DNA from: Streptomyces sp. LX-29
GTDB taxonomy: Bacteria > Actinomycetota > Actinomycetes > Streptomycetales > Streptomycetaceae
Direction: 5' to 3'
Assembly (NCBI RefSeq): GCF_029541745.1
Contig: NZ_CP089746.1
Span: forward strand, 7,945,559-8,009,558
Length of the DNA stretch: 64,000 nucleotides
The notes beneath the pieces are model-generated. The model saw nothing but the letters and a program-made list of their open reading frames with translations. It ran no database searches and had not been told where the DNA came from. Each line of letters begins with the position of its first letter. Within the stretch, counting starts at the first letter, position 1. A program made the position numbers and the translations under genes. Below, one piece after another: positions 1 through 8,820 of this stretch.

Positions 1-36
1 GGCCCGCCGCGGGGTGGAGGCGGCCTCGCGGGCTCG

Positions 37-303
37 GTGGCCCGGTCGGCCGCGGCTGTCCGCGGCGACGCGAACTACGGCGTGACAGGCACCGGTTGCA
101 GCACCTACGGACAACCCGACCCGCGCATCGCGGAGTTCATCTCCCGGGCCCTCGGCAACGCTCACACGGTGGTCAACGTGGGTGCCGGCGCGGGCGCTTA
201 CGAGTCGCACGGACACGAGTCGCACGGACCGGCCGGGCGGCAGATCACCGCCGTGGAGCCCTCGGCTTCCATGCGCGCCCAACGGCCCGCCCAAACGGCT
301 CGC
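37..303 (+). pseudogene. Remnant of the N-terminus of a SAM methyltransferase
   Basis: The reading frame upstream of the intact methyltransferase encodes a second methyltransferase-like start: YGVTGTG, then QPDPRIAEFI, then the SAM-binding glycine motif VVNVGAGAGAYE and TAVEPSASMRAQRP. This order is what I know from the first 60-70 residues of small actinobacterial class I methyltransferases. The similarity then stops and the frame runs through Pro/Arg-rich sequence into the next gene. A 15-bp in-frame duplication (200-214 and 215-229) sits just after the glycine motif, where the family has no such insert. I read this as a truncated paralogue, not part of the downstream protein. The 5' end may continue beyond the window. 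Confidence 0.5.
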
Positions 304-387
304 CCACCTTCCGCCCGGCCGCCCCGCACCCGCGCACCGCACCGGCCCCGGCCGCTCCGCCGGGTGGTCGGAGTAGCATGGCCGTCC

Positions 388-1056
388 ATGACCGAACCCG
401 ACTTCCTCCGCACGGCCCAGACCTTCTACGACACCGTGGCGACCGACTACGCCGACCACTTCCGGGACGTCCTGGCCGCCAGGCCCCTGGAGCGGGCGCT
501 GCTCGCCGCCTTCGCCGAGCTCGTACGGGCCGCGGGCGGGGGCCAGGTCGCCGACGTCGGATGCGGTCCAGGCCTGGTGACGGGGCATCTGCACGGGCTG
601 GGGCTGAACACCTTCGGGATAGACCTGTCGCCGCGGATGGTCGCGCTCGCCCGACAGGCCCACCCGGAGCTGCGCTTCGAGCAGGGCTCGATGACGGCGC
701 TGGACCTGCCGGACGAGACCCTCGACGGCCTCGTGGCGTGGTATTCGATCATCCACGTCCCGCTGGACCGGCTCCCGGAGGTGTTCGCGGAGTTCCATCG
801 CGTACTGGCTCCCGGCGGACGGCTGCTGCTCGCCTTCCAGATCGGCGACGAACCCCTCCATCTGGAGCGGCCGTTCGGCCACCCCGTGGCGCTCGACTTC
901 CACCGGCGGCAACCGGACCACATCGCCGAGCTGCTGCACCGGTCCGGGCTGACGGTGTTCGCCCGGCAGCGGCGCGAGCTCGACGAGACGATCGGCGACA
1001 CCGCCCCGCAGGGCTTCCTGCTCGCCCGCAAGCCCGTCGCCGACGACCGACGATAG
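388..1056 (+). CDS. Class I SAM-dependent methyltransferase
   Basis: 222 aa, Rossmann-fold methyltransferase of the Methyltransf_11/25 type. Motif I is VADVGCGPGLVTGHL (about residues 55-70), motif II acidic residue in FGIDLSPRMVALAR, then LDLPDETLDGLVAWYSIIH and the post-motif RVLAPGGRLLLAFQ. The substrate cannot be told from sequence. I start it at the ATG at 388 because the family begins with a short helix (MTEPDFLRTAQTFYDTVA); the in-frame extension upstream is a separate methyltransferase remnant. A GntR-type gene follows 9 bp downstream and may be co-transcribed. Confidence 0.85.
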   Translation: MTEPDFLRTAQTFYDTVATDYADHFRDVLAARPLERALLAAFAELVRAAGGGQVADVGCGPGLVTGHLHGLGLNTFGIDLSPRMVALARQAHPELRFEQGSMTALDLPDETLDGLVAWYSIIHVPLDRLPEVFAEFHRVLAPGGRLLLAFQIGDEPLHLERPFGHPVALDFHRRQPDHIAELLHRSGLTVFARQRRELDETIGDTAPQGFLLARKPVADDRR

Positions 1057-1065
1057 GTTCCAGGC

Positions 1066-1467
1066 ATGGAGCGCATGCGAAGGACACTGAGGTCGGACGA
1101 GGTCGTGGAGCGGATCCGCGACGACATCGCCGAGGGACGGTACGGGCCGGGCGACCGGCTGCCCCACCCCGAGAGCCTCGCCGAGGAGCTACGGAAGCTC
1201 ACCAAGGCCGTCGAGGCCGCGTACCGGCGGCTGGTCGAGGAAGGGGTGCTGGTCGAGGGACTGCTGGAGCCGGGCTACTTCGTCGCGGATCCGGAGCTGG
1301 ACCCCGACGTCCACGCCACCATGCGAGCGGTGCGCTCCGTCCAGCTCCAGCTGGGGCGGCTCGACCGGCGGCTGACCGAACTCACCGAGCGGGTGGAAGC
1401 GGTGGAGCAGGGCCTGCGTGAACGGCGCCGTGCCGGCGACGGGCGCCCCTCCGACCCGCTGTACTGA
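1066..1467 (+). CDS. Short GntR-type winged-helix regulator
   Basis: 133 aa. Residues 8-70 form a GntR winged helix (SDEVVERIRDDIAEGRYGPGDRLP, then EAAYRRLVEEGVL and a beta wing ending GYFVADP). After it comes only a short amphipathic region, VRSVQLQLGRLDRRLTELTERVEAVEQGL, which looks like a coiled coil for dimerisation rather than a ligand-binding domain, so it resembles the YtrA-like or stand-alone GntR group. The spacing of 9 bp behind the methyltransferase suggests one transcript. The effector is unknown. An alternative start is the ATG at 1075. Confidence 0.8.
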   Translation: MERMRRTLRSDEVVERIRDDIAEGRYGPGDRLPHPESLAEELRKLTKAVEAAYRRLVEEGVLVEGLLEPGYFVADPELDPDVHATMRAVRSVQLQLGRLDRRLTELTERVEAVEQGLRERRRAGDGRPSDPLY

Positions 1468-1511
1468 GCGGCCGGGCGGGCGGGAGCGGCGCCGCGCCCA
1501 GGCGTGCTCGG

Positions 1512-1579
1512 ACATGAGTGGTGTTCGGGCATGGGTGGTGTTCGGACATGGGTGGTGTTCTGACATGGGTGGTGTTCGG
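1512..1579. repeat. Four tandem copies of a 17-bp repeat
   Basis: Four head-to-tail 17-bp units of the form ACATGGGTGGTGTTCGG run from 1512 to 1579 with one or two substitutions each. They lie between the convergent ends of the GntR gene and the last NRPS gene. There are no spacers, so this is a minisatellite, not a CRISPR. Confidence 0.85.
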
Positions 1580-1653
1580 GTGCGGACGTCGTGTCGGGCC
1601 GCCGGGAACGGGTCCCGGCGGCCCGAGGCTCAGCGGCCCGACCGACGCCGCGG

Positions 1654-4530
1654 TCAGAGCTCCAGCATCGCGGCGATCACCGAGCGCCAGTCCTCACCCG
1701 GCCGTGCCACCAGCTCCTCGGCGAGCGCCTCGGCGCGGTAGCGGTGCCGGTGCAGCAGTCCCGGCGCCGGCTCGGGCGCGGGCACGATCCGGCTCGGGCT
1801 GTCCAGCAGACGGATCAGCTCGTGCGCGAACTCCGCCCAGTCGACGTGCCCGCCGATGGCGTTGACGGTGCCGTGCGCGGGCCGTTCGACACAGCTCACC
1901 AGGGCCCGCGCCAGCGCGGCGGCGTGCACCCACGGCGCCCCGGACCAGGTGTGGCCCGAGGCGGGCACCGCCCCGGCGGCGGGCAGCACCACCGGATCCC
2001 CGGCCCGGGCCGCCTGGAAGAGCGTGCCGGTCGCGCCCCAGCGCAGCTGGTCGCGCAGCCGGGGGTGGGCACCCCACACGATGGGCGCGCGCACCACGCT
2101 CGCCCCACCTCGGCCACCCGTGCCCGCGGCTTCCCACAGCATCCGCTCGCACTCCAGCTTCGCCCGCCCGTACGCGCTGAGCGGCTCCTCCGAGGGGGTG
2201 TCCTCGGCCACCTCCACGACCGACGGCCGACCGTACGCGTCCACGCTGCTGACGAAGACGAACGCACCGCGCCGCCAGCCGTCCAGCAGTGCCCGCATCG
2301 CCGCGACGTCCACCTCCGGGGAGGTGAAGGTGCAGGCGGCGTGGATGACGGAGTCCACGCCGTCGACCGCGGCGCGCAGGCTCCCGAGGTCGGCGAGGTC
2401 GCCCTGGACCACCTCGACCCCCTCGGCCGCCACCAGGTGCGCCGACTCCGGCCGCGCCAGCGCCCGGACGGGCCGCCCGCGGGCGGCCAGCTCCCGCAGG
2501 ACGAACGCCCCCACCCCGCCGGTGCCGCCGGTGACCAGGACCGTGCCGGCGCGGGCGGGCGCGGTGGACGCGGTGGTACGTTCGGCCGCGCGCTCGACCG
2601 CTGGCCGAGCCCGTCCGTCCAGGAGCGCGCCGAGGGCCCGCGGTGTGCGGTGCTCCAGCACGTCGAGACCGGTCAGCGGTGCCCGCAGCCGCTCCCGGAG
2701 CCGTTCGGCCACCCGCACCGCGAGCAGGGAATGGCCGCCGAGCAGGAAGAAGTCCCCGTCGGGGCCGGGGCGTTCGCCCAGCAGCTCGCCGAAGACCTCC
2801 GCCACGACGGAGACCGAGGGGCTCGGCTCCCCGTCCCGGGCCGACGCCTTCGCCGATGCCGATGCCGATGCCGATGCCGATGCCGGTTCCGGTTCCGGTG
2901 CCCGGTCCGGTGCGTGCGGCTCGTCCGGGCCCACGGGTTCCGGCGCCCCGACGGTACGCGACAGCCGGCGCCCCGGATCCTCCGCCGCCGACTCCAGCAG
3001 CCCCGCGAAACGACCCAACAGCGCCCCCGCGGCGGCCGCGTCGAGCCGACCCCGGTCGTACCGCACCAGGCAGCGCGGCCCGGTGCCGTCCGTGCCCTCG
3101 TCGACATAGAGACCCAGGCCGAACTTGGCCCCCTCCAGCTCGATGTCGAGCGGCGTGCACACGGCGTCGGCCAGCCGCAGCCCACAGGGTGGCCCGAGGA
3201 GGTCGACGGTCACCCCCACCAGCGGCTCTCCGGTGCTGTCGCGGACGGCGGCGCCGAGCCGCTCCACCATGAGGTCGAAGGGGACGTGGCGGTGTTGCTG
3301 CGCCTCCAGCAGCGCGTCCCGTACCCGTGACAGCAGGGTGGAGAAGTCGGCGGCGCCCGACAGGTCGGGGCGGATGGGCAGGGTGTTGACACACAGCCCC
3401 ACCAGGTCGCGCGCCCCCGCGAGATCGCGGTGGCTGCTGGCACAGCCGATGACCAGGTCCTCTTCGCCGGTCGCCTCCAGCAGCGTGGCGAAGGCCGCGG
3501 CGAGCACCACCGTGAACAGTGTGGCGCGGTGCGCACGGCCCGTCGCGCGCAGTCCGTCCAGGGCCGCCGCCCCCAGCGGCGCGGCGAGCACCCGCGCCTC
3601 GCCCCGGCCGTCGGCCGCCGCGCGGGGCAGTGGGACGGGCCGGGCGCCCGCGAGCCGCTCCGCCCAGTACGCCAGTCCGGTCTCCAGCGCGGGTGAGCCG
3701 GCCCGCTCGCGCCGGGCGAAGTCGGCGTAGCGCGGTGCCGTGCGCGCGGCCGCGTCCCCACCGCCACGGGCCTCCGAAGCCCCATGGACCTCGGCGCGAC
3801 CGTGAGCCTCGGCGCGACCGCGAGTCTCGGCCCTGCCGTGGGCCTCCGCACTCCCGTGGGCGGCGCCGGTCCCCGCGTCGGCCGCGGGCCGCTCCCGCTC
3901 CGCGCGGTAGCGCTCGTCGAGCTCGCGGGCGATGATCTCCACCGAGCCGCCGTCCACCGCGATGTGGTGGAACGTCAGCAGCACGGTGTGGTCGTCGTCG
4001 GCGTGCCGCAGGTGCAGGACCCGCGGCAGCGGGCCCGCGGCCAGATCGAAGGGGCGCGCCGCCTCCTCGCGCAGCAGCCGCTCCGCCGTGTCCCCGGAGG
4101 TCGTCACCGTCCGTACCGGCACCGGTCGTGCGGCGGTGACCTCCTGGTACGGCTCGCCGTCCGGCCCCTGGCCGTAGCGCGTCCGCAGCACCTCGTGGTG
4201 CCGCACCAGCCCGGTCACCGCCCGGGCGAACGCCTCGGCGTCGAAGGGGCCGCGCACCCGTGTGGCCAGCGGCACGTTGTAGACGGCGCCGCCCTGACCG
4301 AGGCGCTCCATCAGCCACATCCGGTGCTGTGCGTGGGAGAGCGGCGCGATGCCGGGCGCGGATCCGCCCGGGGCCGTCGGCGCCGCGGCCGGATCCGTCG
4401 TCCGCGCCGGGGCGTCGTTCGCCTGTGCCGCGCCGTCGTTCGTCAGCCGCGCCCGGGCGTCGGCGCTCCGCCGACGGGCCAGCCGGAGCAGCGCCTCCTG
4501 TCGGGAGGTCTCGGCGGCGGTGCCGCTCAT
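1654..4530 (-). CDS. NRPS protein: condensation - carrier protein - SDR/reductase-like domain (C-T-SDR)
   Basis: 958 aa. Residues ~60-500 are a condensation domain with an intact HHIAVDG motif (188-194) and the LCVNTLPIR motif. A carrier protein follows with LLGGHSLL, phosphopantetheine Ser601. From ~660 there is an extended SDR domain: nucleotide loop VTGGTGGVG (~664) and catalytic Y787xxxK791 (SAYGRAKLE). No adenylation domain is present. NRPS R domains that release aldehydes or alcohols are also extended SDRs, but their loop normally reads GxTGFLG; this one looks more like an epimerase/dehydratase-type SDR. Its start overlaps the stop of the A-T-A-T gene in an ATGA, so the two are probably translationally coupled. 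An Ala/Ser microsatellite linker precedes the carrier domain, and an AHGRAE-type repeat interrupts the C domain (about 3765-3900). Confidence 0.88.
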   Translation of the reverse strand: MSGTAAETSRQEALLRLARRRSADARARLTNDGAAQANDAPARTTDPAAAPTAPGGSAPGIAPLSHAQHRMWLMERLGQGGAVYNVPLATRVRGPFDAEAFARAVTGLVRHHEVLRTRYGQGPDGEPYQEVTAARPVPVRTVTTSGDTAERLLREEAARPFDLAAGPLPRVLHLRHADDDHTVLLTFHHIAVDGGSVEIIARELDERYRAERERPAADAGTGAAHGSAEAHGRAETRGRAEAHGRAEVHGASEARGGGDAAARTAPRYADFARRERAGSPALETGLAYWAERLAGARPVPLPRAAADGRGEARVLAAPLGAAALDGLRATGRAHRATLFTVVLAAAFATLLEATGEEDLVIGCASSHRDLAGARDLVGLCVNTLPIRPDLSGAADFSTLLSRVRDALLEAQQHRHVPFDLMVERLGAAVRDSTGEPLVGVTVDLLGPPCGLRLADAVCTPLDIELEGAKFGLGLYVDEGTDGTGPRCLVRYDRGRLDAAAAGALLGRFAGLLESAAEDPGRRLSRTVGAPEPVGPDEPHAPDRAPEPEPASASASASASAKASARDGEPSPSVSVVAEVFGELLGERPGPDGDFFLLGGHSLLAVRVAERLRERLRAPLTGLDVLEHRTPRALGALLDGRARPAVERAAERTTASTAPARAGTVLVTGGTGGVGAFVLRELAARGRPVRALARPESAHLVAAEGVEVVQGDLADLGSLRAAVDGVDSVIHAACTFTSPEVDVAAMRALLDGWRRGAFVFVSSVDAYGRPSVVEVAEDTPSEEPLSAYGRAKLECERMLWEAAGTGGRGGASVVRAPIVWGAHPRLRDQLRWGATGTLFQAARAGDPVVLPAAGAVPASGHTWSGAPWVHAAALARALVSCVERPAHGTVNAIGGHVDWAEFAHELIRLLDSPSRIVPAPEPAPGLLHRHRYRAEALAEELVARPGEDWRSVIAAMLEL
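2855..2884. repeat. GATGCC hexanucleotide microsatellite
   Basis: Five perfect tandem GATGCC units. On the coding (minus) strand they encode an alternating Ala-Ser linker between the condensation and carrier domains, so slippage in steps of six would change linker length without breaking the frame. Confidence 0.85.
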
Positions 4531-7500
4531 CGTGCGTCTCCCGTCACGTCCGCGGCGACCGGCGCCTGCTCCTCGGCGGCTTCCGCCTCCGCCCCGTACG
4601 CCCCGATCAGTTCCCGCTCCACCAGCACCGCGTGTGCGGCCACGGTCGGCGCCGCGAAGAAGGCGGCGAGGGTCAGTTCGACGCCCAGCTCCTGGCGCAG
4701 GTCGTCGACGACGCCGAGCGCCAGCAGCGAGTGTCCGCCCAGGTCGAGGAAGTCGGCGGCGGGACTGGTGACCTCGCACCCCAGCGCCCGGCCCCAGGCG
4801 TCGGCCACGGCCTGCTGCACGGGGGTGAGCTCCTCCCACACGGACGGCGGGCCGGGGTCCTCGGCCGGCTGCGCGGAGCCGGGCACCGCGCGCTCGGCGA
4901 GGGCCTGCCGGTCCACCTTCCCCCCGCCGGACAGCGGCAGGGCGTCCACGACGGACCACGTGTTGGGGATCAGATGGGCCGGCAGCCGGGCGGCCAGGTG
5001 GGCGCGCAGCTCCGTCGCGGCCGGACGCCCGGAGCCGGCGGGACCCTCCAGCCCGTCGGGCAGGGCGGGCACCACGAAGGCCACCAGGCGGGCGTCGTCG
5101 TCGCTGGGCCGCGCCACCGCCACGGCGGCGTCCGCCACACCCGGGTGGGTGCGCAGGGCGTGCTCGATCTCACCGGGCTCGATCCGGAACCCACGGATCT
5201 TGACCTGCTCGTCGACGCGCCCGTGGAAGTCCAGCGTGCCGTCCGGGCGCGCCGAGACCAGGTCTCCGGTGCGGTAGAGCCGGCCGGCGGAGGCGTGCGC
5301 GACGAAGCGCTCGGCCGTGCGCTCGGGCTGCCCGAGATAGCCCGCCGCGACGCGGGGGCCGCCGACCCACAGCTCACCCCGGACGCCCGGGGGCACCGGC
5401 TCGCCGCGCTCGTCCAGCACCCGCGCCGTGGCACCGGCCACCGGGCGGCCGATCGGCGGCGGGGCGTCACAGTCCGCGTCGCGCACCCGATGGCCGGTGG
5501 CGAAGGTCGTGGTCTCGGTCGGTCCGTAGGCGTTGACCAGCTCCAGCCAGGGGTGGGCGCGCAGGACGGCACGCGCGTGGCGGGCGGCCATGGCCTCGCC
5601 GCCGACGACCACCGCGCGGAGGACACCGAAGACCGACGAGCGGCGAGCGGCCAGATGGTGGAAGAGCGCGGTGGTCAGGAACGCCACGGTGACGCCCAGT
5701 CGTTCCACATCCCGCGCCAGGCGTTCCAACGACTGCCGGCCGCCGGTGGAGACGGCCACCGCGGCGCCGTTGGCCAGCGGCATCCACAGCTCGAAGGACG
5801 AGCCGTCGAAGGTCAGCGCCGAGTGGCAGAGCACCCGGTCGCGTACGCCGACCGTCAGCCCGCCGGGCGCGGAGGCCAGCCACGCCGCGCCCCGCTGGGT
5901 GATCGCCACGCCCTTGGGACGGCCGGTCGAACCAGAGGTGTACATCACGTAGGCGAGCGCGTCGGGGTCGGTCGTGACCGGGGTCGGGAGATCGTCGGAC
6001 GCGAGGTCGGGCTCGTCGTCCGCCCGCGCCCCGTCCGCCGACCGCTCTTCCGCCGACCCGTCCTCCGGCACCCCGTACGCCGTCAGCACCAGCGCCTCGG
6101 CGGCCGGTATGCCCGCCCCCTCCAGCAGCTCCTTGTGGCCCACGGTCAGGGCGACCCCGGCGTCCGCGCGCATCGCGTCCGTACGGGACCGCGGGTACGC
6201 CGCGTCCAGCGGCACATAGTGGCCGCCGGCCCACCACACGGCGAGACCGGCCACGACCACGCCCACCGAGTGCGGCAGCAGGAGGCCGACGGCGGTGCCC
6301 GGCCCCACGCCGCGCGAGCGCAGCGCCCCGGCCAGCCGGCGGGCGGCGGAGGCCAGTTCCGCGTAGGTCATGGTCACCTCGCCGTCGGTGACCGCCAGCG
6401 CGGACGGCGTCGTGCCGGCGTGGTCGAGCACCCGGGCGAGCACTCCGCGCGGCTCGGGTGAGGCCGCAGCGGCGCCGCGAACGTCCGCGACCGCGACCGC
6501 GCCCGCGGCCTCCCGGACGGGCGTCGACGCATCGACTCCCCGCGCGGTCGGCATCGGCGCCTCCGCGCCGTCCCGGTCCTCCCGGCGGGGCTCCACCCGG
6601 GAGTCCACCAGGGCCGCCAGGCCGCGCAGATCGGGCTGGCGCAGCACCTGCGGGGCGCGCAGCCGCACCCCGAACCGCTCCTCCAGAGCGACCAGGAGCC
6701 GGCCGGCGGTGAGCGAGTCGCCCCCCGAGGCCAGGAAGTTGTCGCCGGGACCCAGCTCCGGCCTGCCGAGCAGGGTCCGACAGACCTCGACGACCACCGC
6801 TTCGGTGCCCGTGCTCGCACCGGCTCCGGCTGCGGCCGCCGGAGCGGACTCCCGCTCCGGCCGCTGCCCGGCCAGCAGCGCCGCCCGGTCCACCTTGCCG
6901 TTGGCGTCGAGCGGGAAGGCGTCGACGAACCGGACGGCCGACGGCTGCGCCTGCTCGGGCAGCCGACCGCGCACCGCGTCCAGCAGCTCCGCCGCGGTCG
7001 GCGGCTCGGCGCCGGGCACCGGCCGTACGAAGGCGATCAGCCGGGTGTCGCCGCCCGCCGGAGTCTCGGCCGCGACGACCGCGCGCAGCACCCGCGGGTC
7101 CTCCTCGAACGCGGCCTCCGTCTCGGCCGGTTCGATCCGAGCGCCGCGCACCTTCACCTGGTCGTCCAGGCGGCCCAGGAACTCCAGCACGCCGTCCGGC
7201 CGCATCCGCACCCGGTCCCCGGTGCGGTAGACGCGGTCGGTGCCGGTCACCTCCGCCGGCGCGGCCACGAAGCGGCGGGCCGTCAGCTCGGGATCCAGAT
7301 AGCCGGTCGCCAGCCCCACGCCGCCGATGCGCAGCTCGCCCGGCTCACCGCGCGGGACGACCCGCCCGGCGGGGTCGGTGACGCAGACGACGGTGTCGTC
7401 CAACGGCGCGCCGATCGGCGGGGCGCTGACGGCCGCCGCCCCGTCCGCGGGCTCCACGGCGTGCGTGGTCGCGACCACGCACGCCTCCGCGGGGCCGTAG

Positions 7501-8540
7501 GCGTTGTCGACGCGCGCGGTGACATCCCGGCCGGGCCGGCGGCGCAACCGGTCCCCGCCGATGGTGAGGTGACGCAGCGCCGGGAGCTCCGGCCAGGGAC
7601 GCTCCAGCACGATCTCCGCCAACGGGGTGGGCAGGATCGCCACGCTCACCCCGGCCCGGCGCCACCAGGAGGTCAGGGTCTGCGGGTCCCAGCGGACCTC
7701 GTCCGGGGCGACGGCCAGCGTGGCTCCGCTGGTCAGCGCGGTCCACAGCTCCAGGATGTGCGGGTCGAAGGAGACGCCGACCAGGAGGCTGTGCCGGTCC
7801 CCGGGCCGGCAGCCGGTGCGCGCCGCGTACCAGCGGATCCGGGCGGCGAGCGCCGTCCCCGGCACCGCGACGGCCTTGGGCACTCCGGTCGAACCCGAGG
7901 TGAGCATCGCGTAGAGGGTGCCCTCGGGCACCGCGGGACGCTCGGCACCGGACGCGGCGGGGTCGGTGGCGCGGCCCGCGGCCGGGTCGGTGGCCGCGAT
8001 CGTGGCGGGGCCCCCGGTCGCGGAGGCCGGGGCGGGGTCGGCGGCGGGGACGTGGGCCGGGAAGGCGGCGACGACCTCCGCCGCCGCGTTGGCGCCGGCC
8101 GTGGGCAGCGGCAGGGCCAGTCGGGCCCCGGTCGCGTACCCCTCGGGGAGCGTGTCGGGCGCCGTGACCAGGCAGGCGACGCGGAGCCCACCGGTCACCA
8201 CGGCCAGCCGGCGCTCACCGGGGCGCGGCCCCAGCGGAAGGTAGACGGCGCCCAGTCGGGCCACGGCGACGGCCGTGGCGACCAGCGCGGCGGAACGGTC
8301 CAGACAGACGGCCACCAGGTCGCCGGGGCGCACCCGGCCGCGCAGCGCGTCGGCCGTCCGCTCGGCCAGGACGTCGAGTTCGGCGAAGGTCCAGCTCAGG
8401 GCGCCGTCTTCGACGGCGGGCGCGTGCGGGGCGCGCTGGACCCAGTGGGTGTACCGGGCCAGGACGTCGTCCCAGCCGTCCGCGGGGGCGGAGCCGCCGT
8501 ACGCCACGGAGGCCAGGGGGGTGTGCGGTGAAGTGGTCAT
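4527..8540 (-). CDS. NRPS protein: A-T-A-T didomain pair without condensation domain
   Basis: 1337 aa with two complete adenylation-carrier units and no C domain. Unit 1: A3 LTSGSTGVPKAV, A5 NAYGPAEA, A7 YRTGDR, A8 VKVRGARIEP, A10 NGKVDR, carrier SGGDSL (Ser609). Unit 2: A3 YTSGSTGRPKGV, A5 NAYGPTETT, A7 YRTGDL, A8 VKIRGFRIEP, A10 GGKVDR, carrier LGGHSLL (Ser1271). Hand alignment to GrsA gives eight-to-nine-residue codes D-P-L-I-T-G-A-V-V (unit 1, not recognised) and D-G-F-F-V-G-A-T-F (unit 2, resembling codes for Ile/Val-like residues); both are approximate. The start ATG at 8540 has AGAGGA upstream. The stop overlaps the C-T-SDR start (ATGA). Confidence 0.9.
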   Translation of the reverse strand: MTTSPHTPLASVAYGGSAPADGWDDVLARYTHWVQRAPHAPAVEDGALSWTFAELDVLAERTADALRGRVRPGDLVAVCLDRSAALVATAVAVARLGAVYLPLGPRPGERRLAVVTGGLRVACLVTAPDTLPEGYATGARLALPLPTAGANAAAEVVAAFPAHVPAADPAPASATGGPATIAATDPAAGRATDPAASGAERPAVPEGTLYAMLTSGSTGVPKAVAVPGTALAARIRWYAARTGCRPGDRHSLLVGVSFDPHILELWTALTSGATLAVAPDEVRWDPQTLTSWWRRAGVSVAILPTPLAEIVLERPWPELPALRHLTIGGDRLRRRPGRDVTARVDNAYGPAEACVVATTHAVEPADGAAAVSAPPIGAPLDDTVVCVTDPAGRVVPRGEPGELRIGGVGLATGYLDPELTARRFVAAPAEVTGTDRVYRTGDRVRMRPDGVLEFLGRLDDQVKVRGARIEPAETEAAFEEDPRVLRAVVAAETPAGGDTRLIAFVRPVPGAEPPTAAELLDAVRGRLPEQAQPSAVRFVDAFPLDANGKVDRAALLAGQRPERESAPAAAAGAGASTGTEAVVVEVCRTLLGRPELGPGDNFLASGGDSLTAGRLLVALEERFGVRLRAPQVLRQPDLRGLAALVDSRVEPRREDRDGAEAPMPTARGVDASTPVREAAGAVAVADVRGAAAASPEPRGVLARVLDHAGTTPSALAVTDGEVTMTYAELASAARRLAGALRSRGVGPGTAVGLLLPHSVGVVVAGLAVWWAGGHYVPLDAAYPRSRTDAMRADAGVALTVGHKELLEGAGIPAAEALVLTAYGVPEDGSAEERSADGARADDEPDLASDDLPTPVTTDPDALAYVMYTSGSTGRPKGVAITQRGAAWLASAPGGLTVGVRDRVLCHSALTFDGSSFELWMPLANGAAVAVSTGGRQSLERLARDVERLGVTVAFLTTALFHHLAARRSSVFGVLRAVVVGGEAMAARHARAVLRAHPWLELVNAYGPTETTTFATGHRVRDADCDAPPPIGRPVAGATARVLDERGEPVPPGVRGELWVGGPRVAAGYLGQPERTAERFVAHASAGRLYRTGDLVSARPDGTLDFHGRVDEQVKIRGFRIEPGEIEHALRTHPGVADAAVAVARPSDDDARLVAFVVPALPDGLEGPAGSGRPAATELRAHLAARLPAHLIPNTWSVVDALPLSGGGKVDRQALAERAVPGSAQPAEDPGPPSVWEELTPVQQAVADAWGRALGCEVTSPAADFLDLGGHSLLALGVVDDLRQELGVELTLAAFFAAPTVAAHAVLVERELIGAYGAEAEAAEEQAPVAADVTGDAR

Positions 8541-8800
8541 GATTCCTCTATGGGCGACGCCGGAAGGCGGCGTCGAAGGGTGAGGCCGGGAAAAGGAGGG
8601 GGCGGCGTCGCGAGGGCGCGACACCGGAGACGACGGGGCGTCGGACGGCGCGTGGGACCGGGTGCGGGTTCGGCCCGGGCCCACGGGCTCGGCTCATGAA
8701 GGCAGCGGCGCCCGTGACACGGGCGCGGCCCATGTCCCTGGCGCGGGCTCAGCCCAGGCCCATGGCGCAGGCTCAGCCCAGGACTGCCCAGGGCACGAGC
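8541..8800. other. Intergenic segment inside the NRPS cluster
   Basis: 260 bp between the dehydrogenase stop and the A-T-A-T start. It carries the ribosome site of the A-T-A-T gene next to 8540 and the duplicated 3' end of the dehydrogenase gene at its far side. I see no coding sequence and no convincing terminator, so read-through from the upstream genes is possible. Confidence 0.6.
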
Positions 8801-8820
8801 TCAGCCCAGGCCCATGGCGC
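8749..8820. repeat. Duplicated 3' end of the acyl-CoA dehydrogenase gene
   Basis: The 21-bp string CTCAGCCCAGGCCCATGGCGC occurs at 8800-8820, where it is the last codons and stop of the dehydrogenase gene, and again identically at 8749-8769, with a shorter copy (CTCAGCCCAGG) near 8772. The copies lie just downstream of the stop on the coding strand. Confidence 0.85.

Noticed and set aside
1512..1579. Possible CRISPR array
   Set aside because: The 17-bp units are directly adjacent with no spacers; there are no cas genes in the window.
2855..2884. Microsatellite as a phase-variation switch
   Set aside because: The six-base unit keeps the reading frame, so copy changes only alter linker length.
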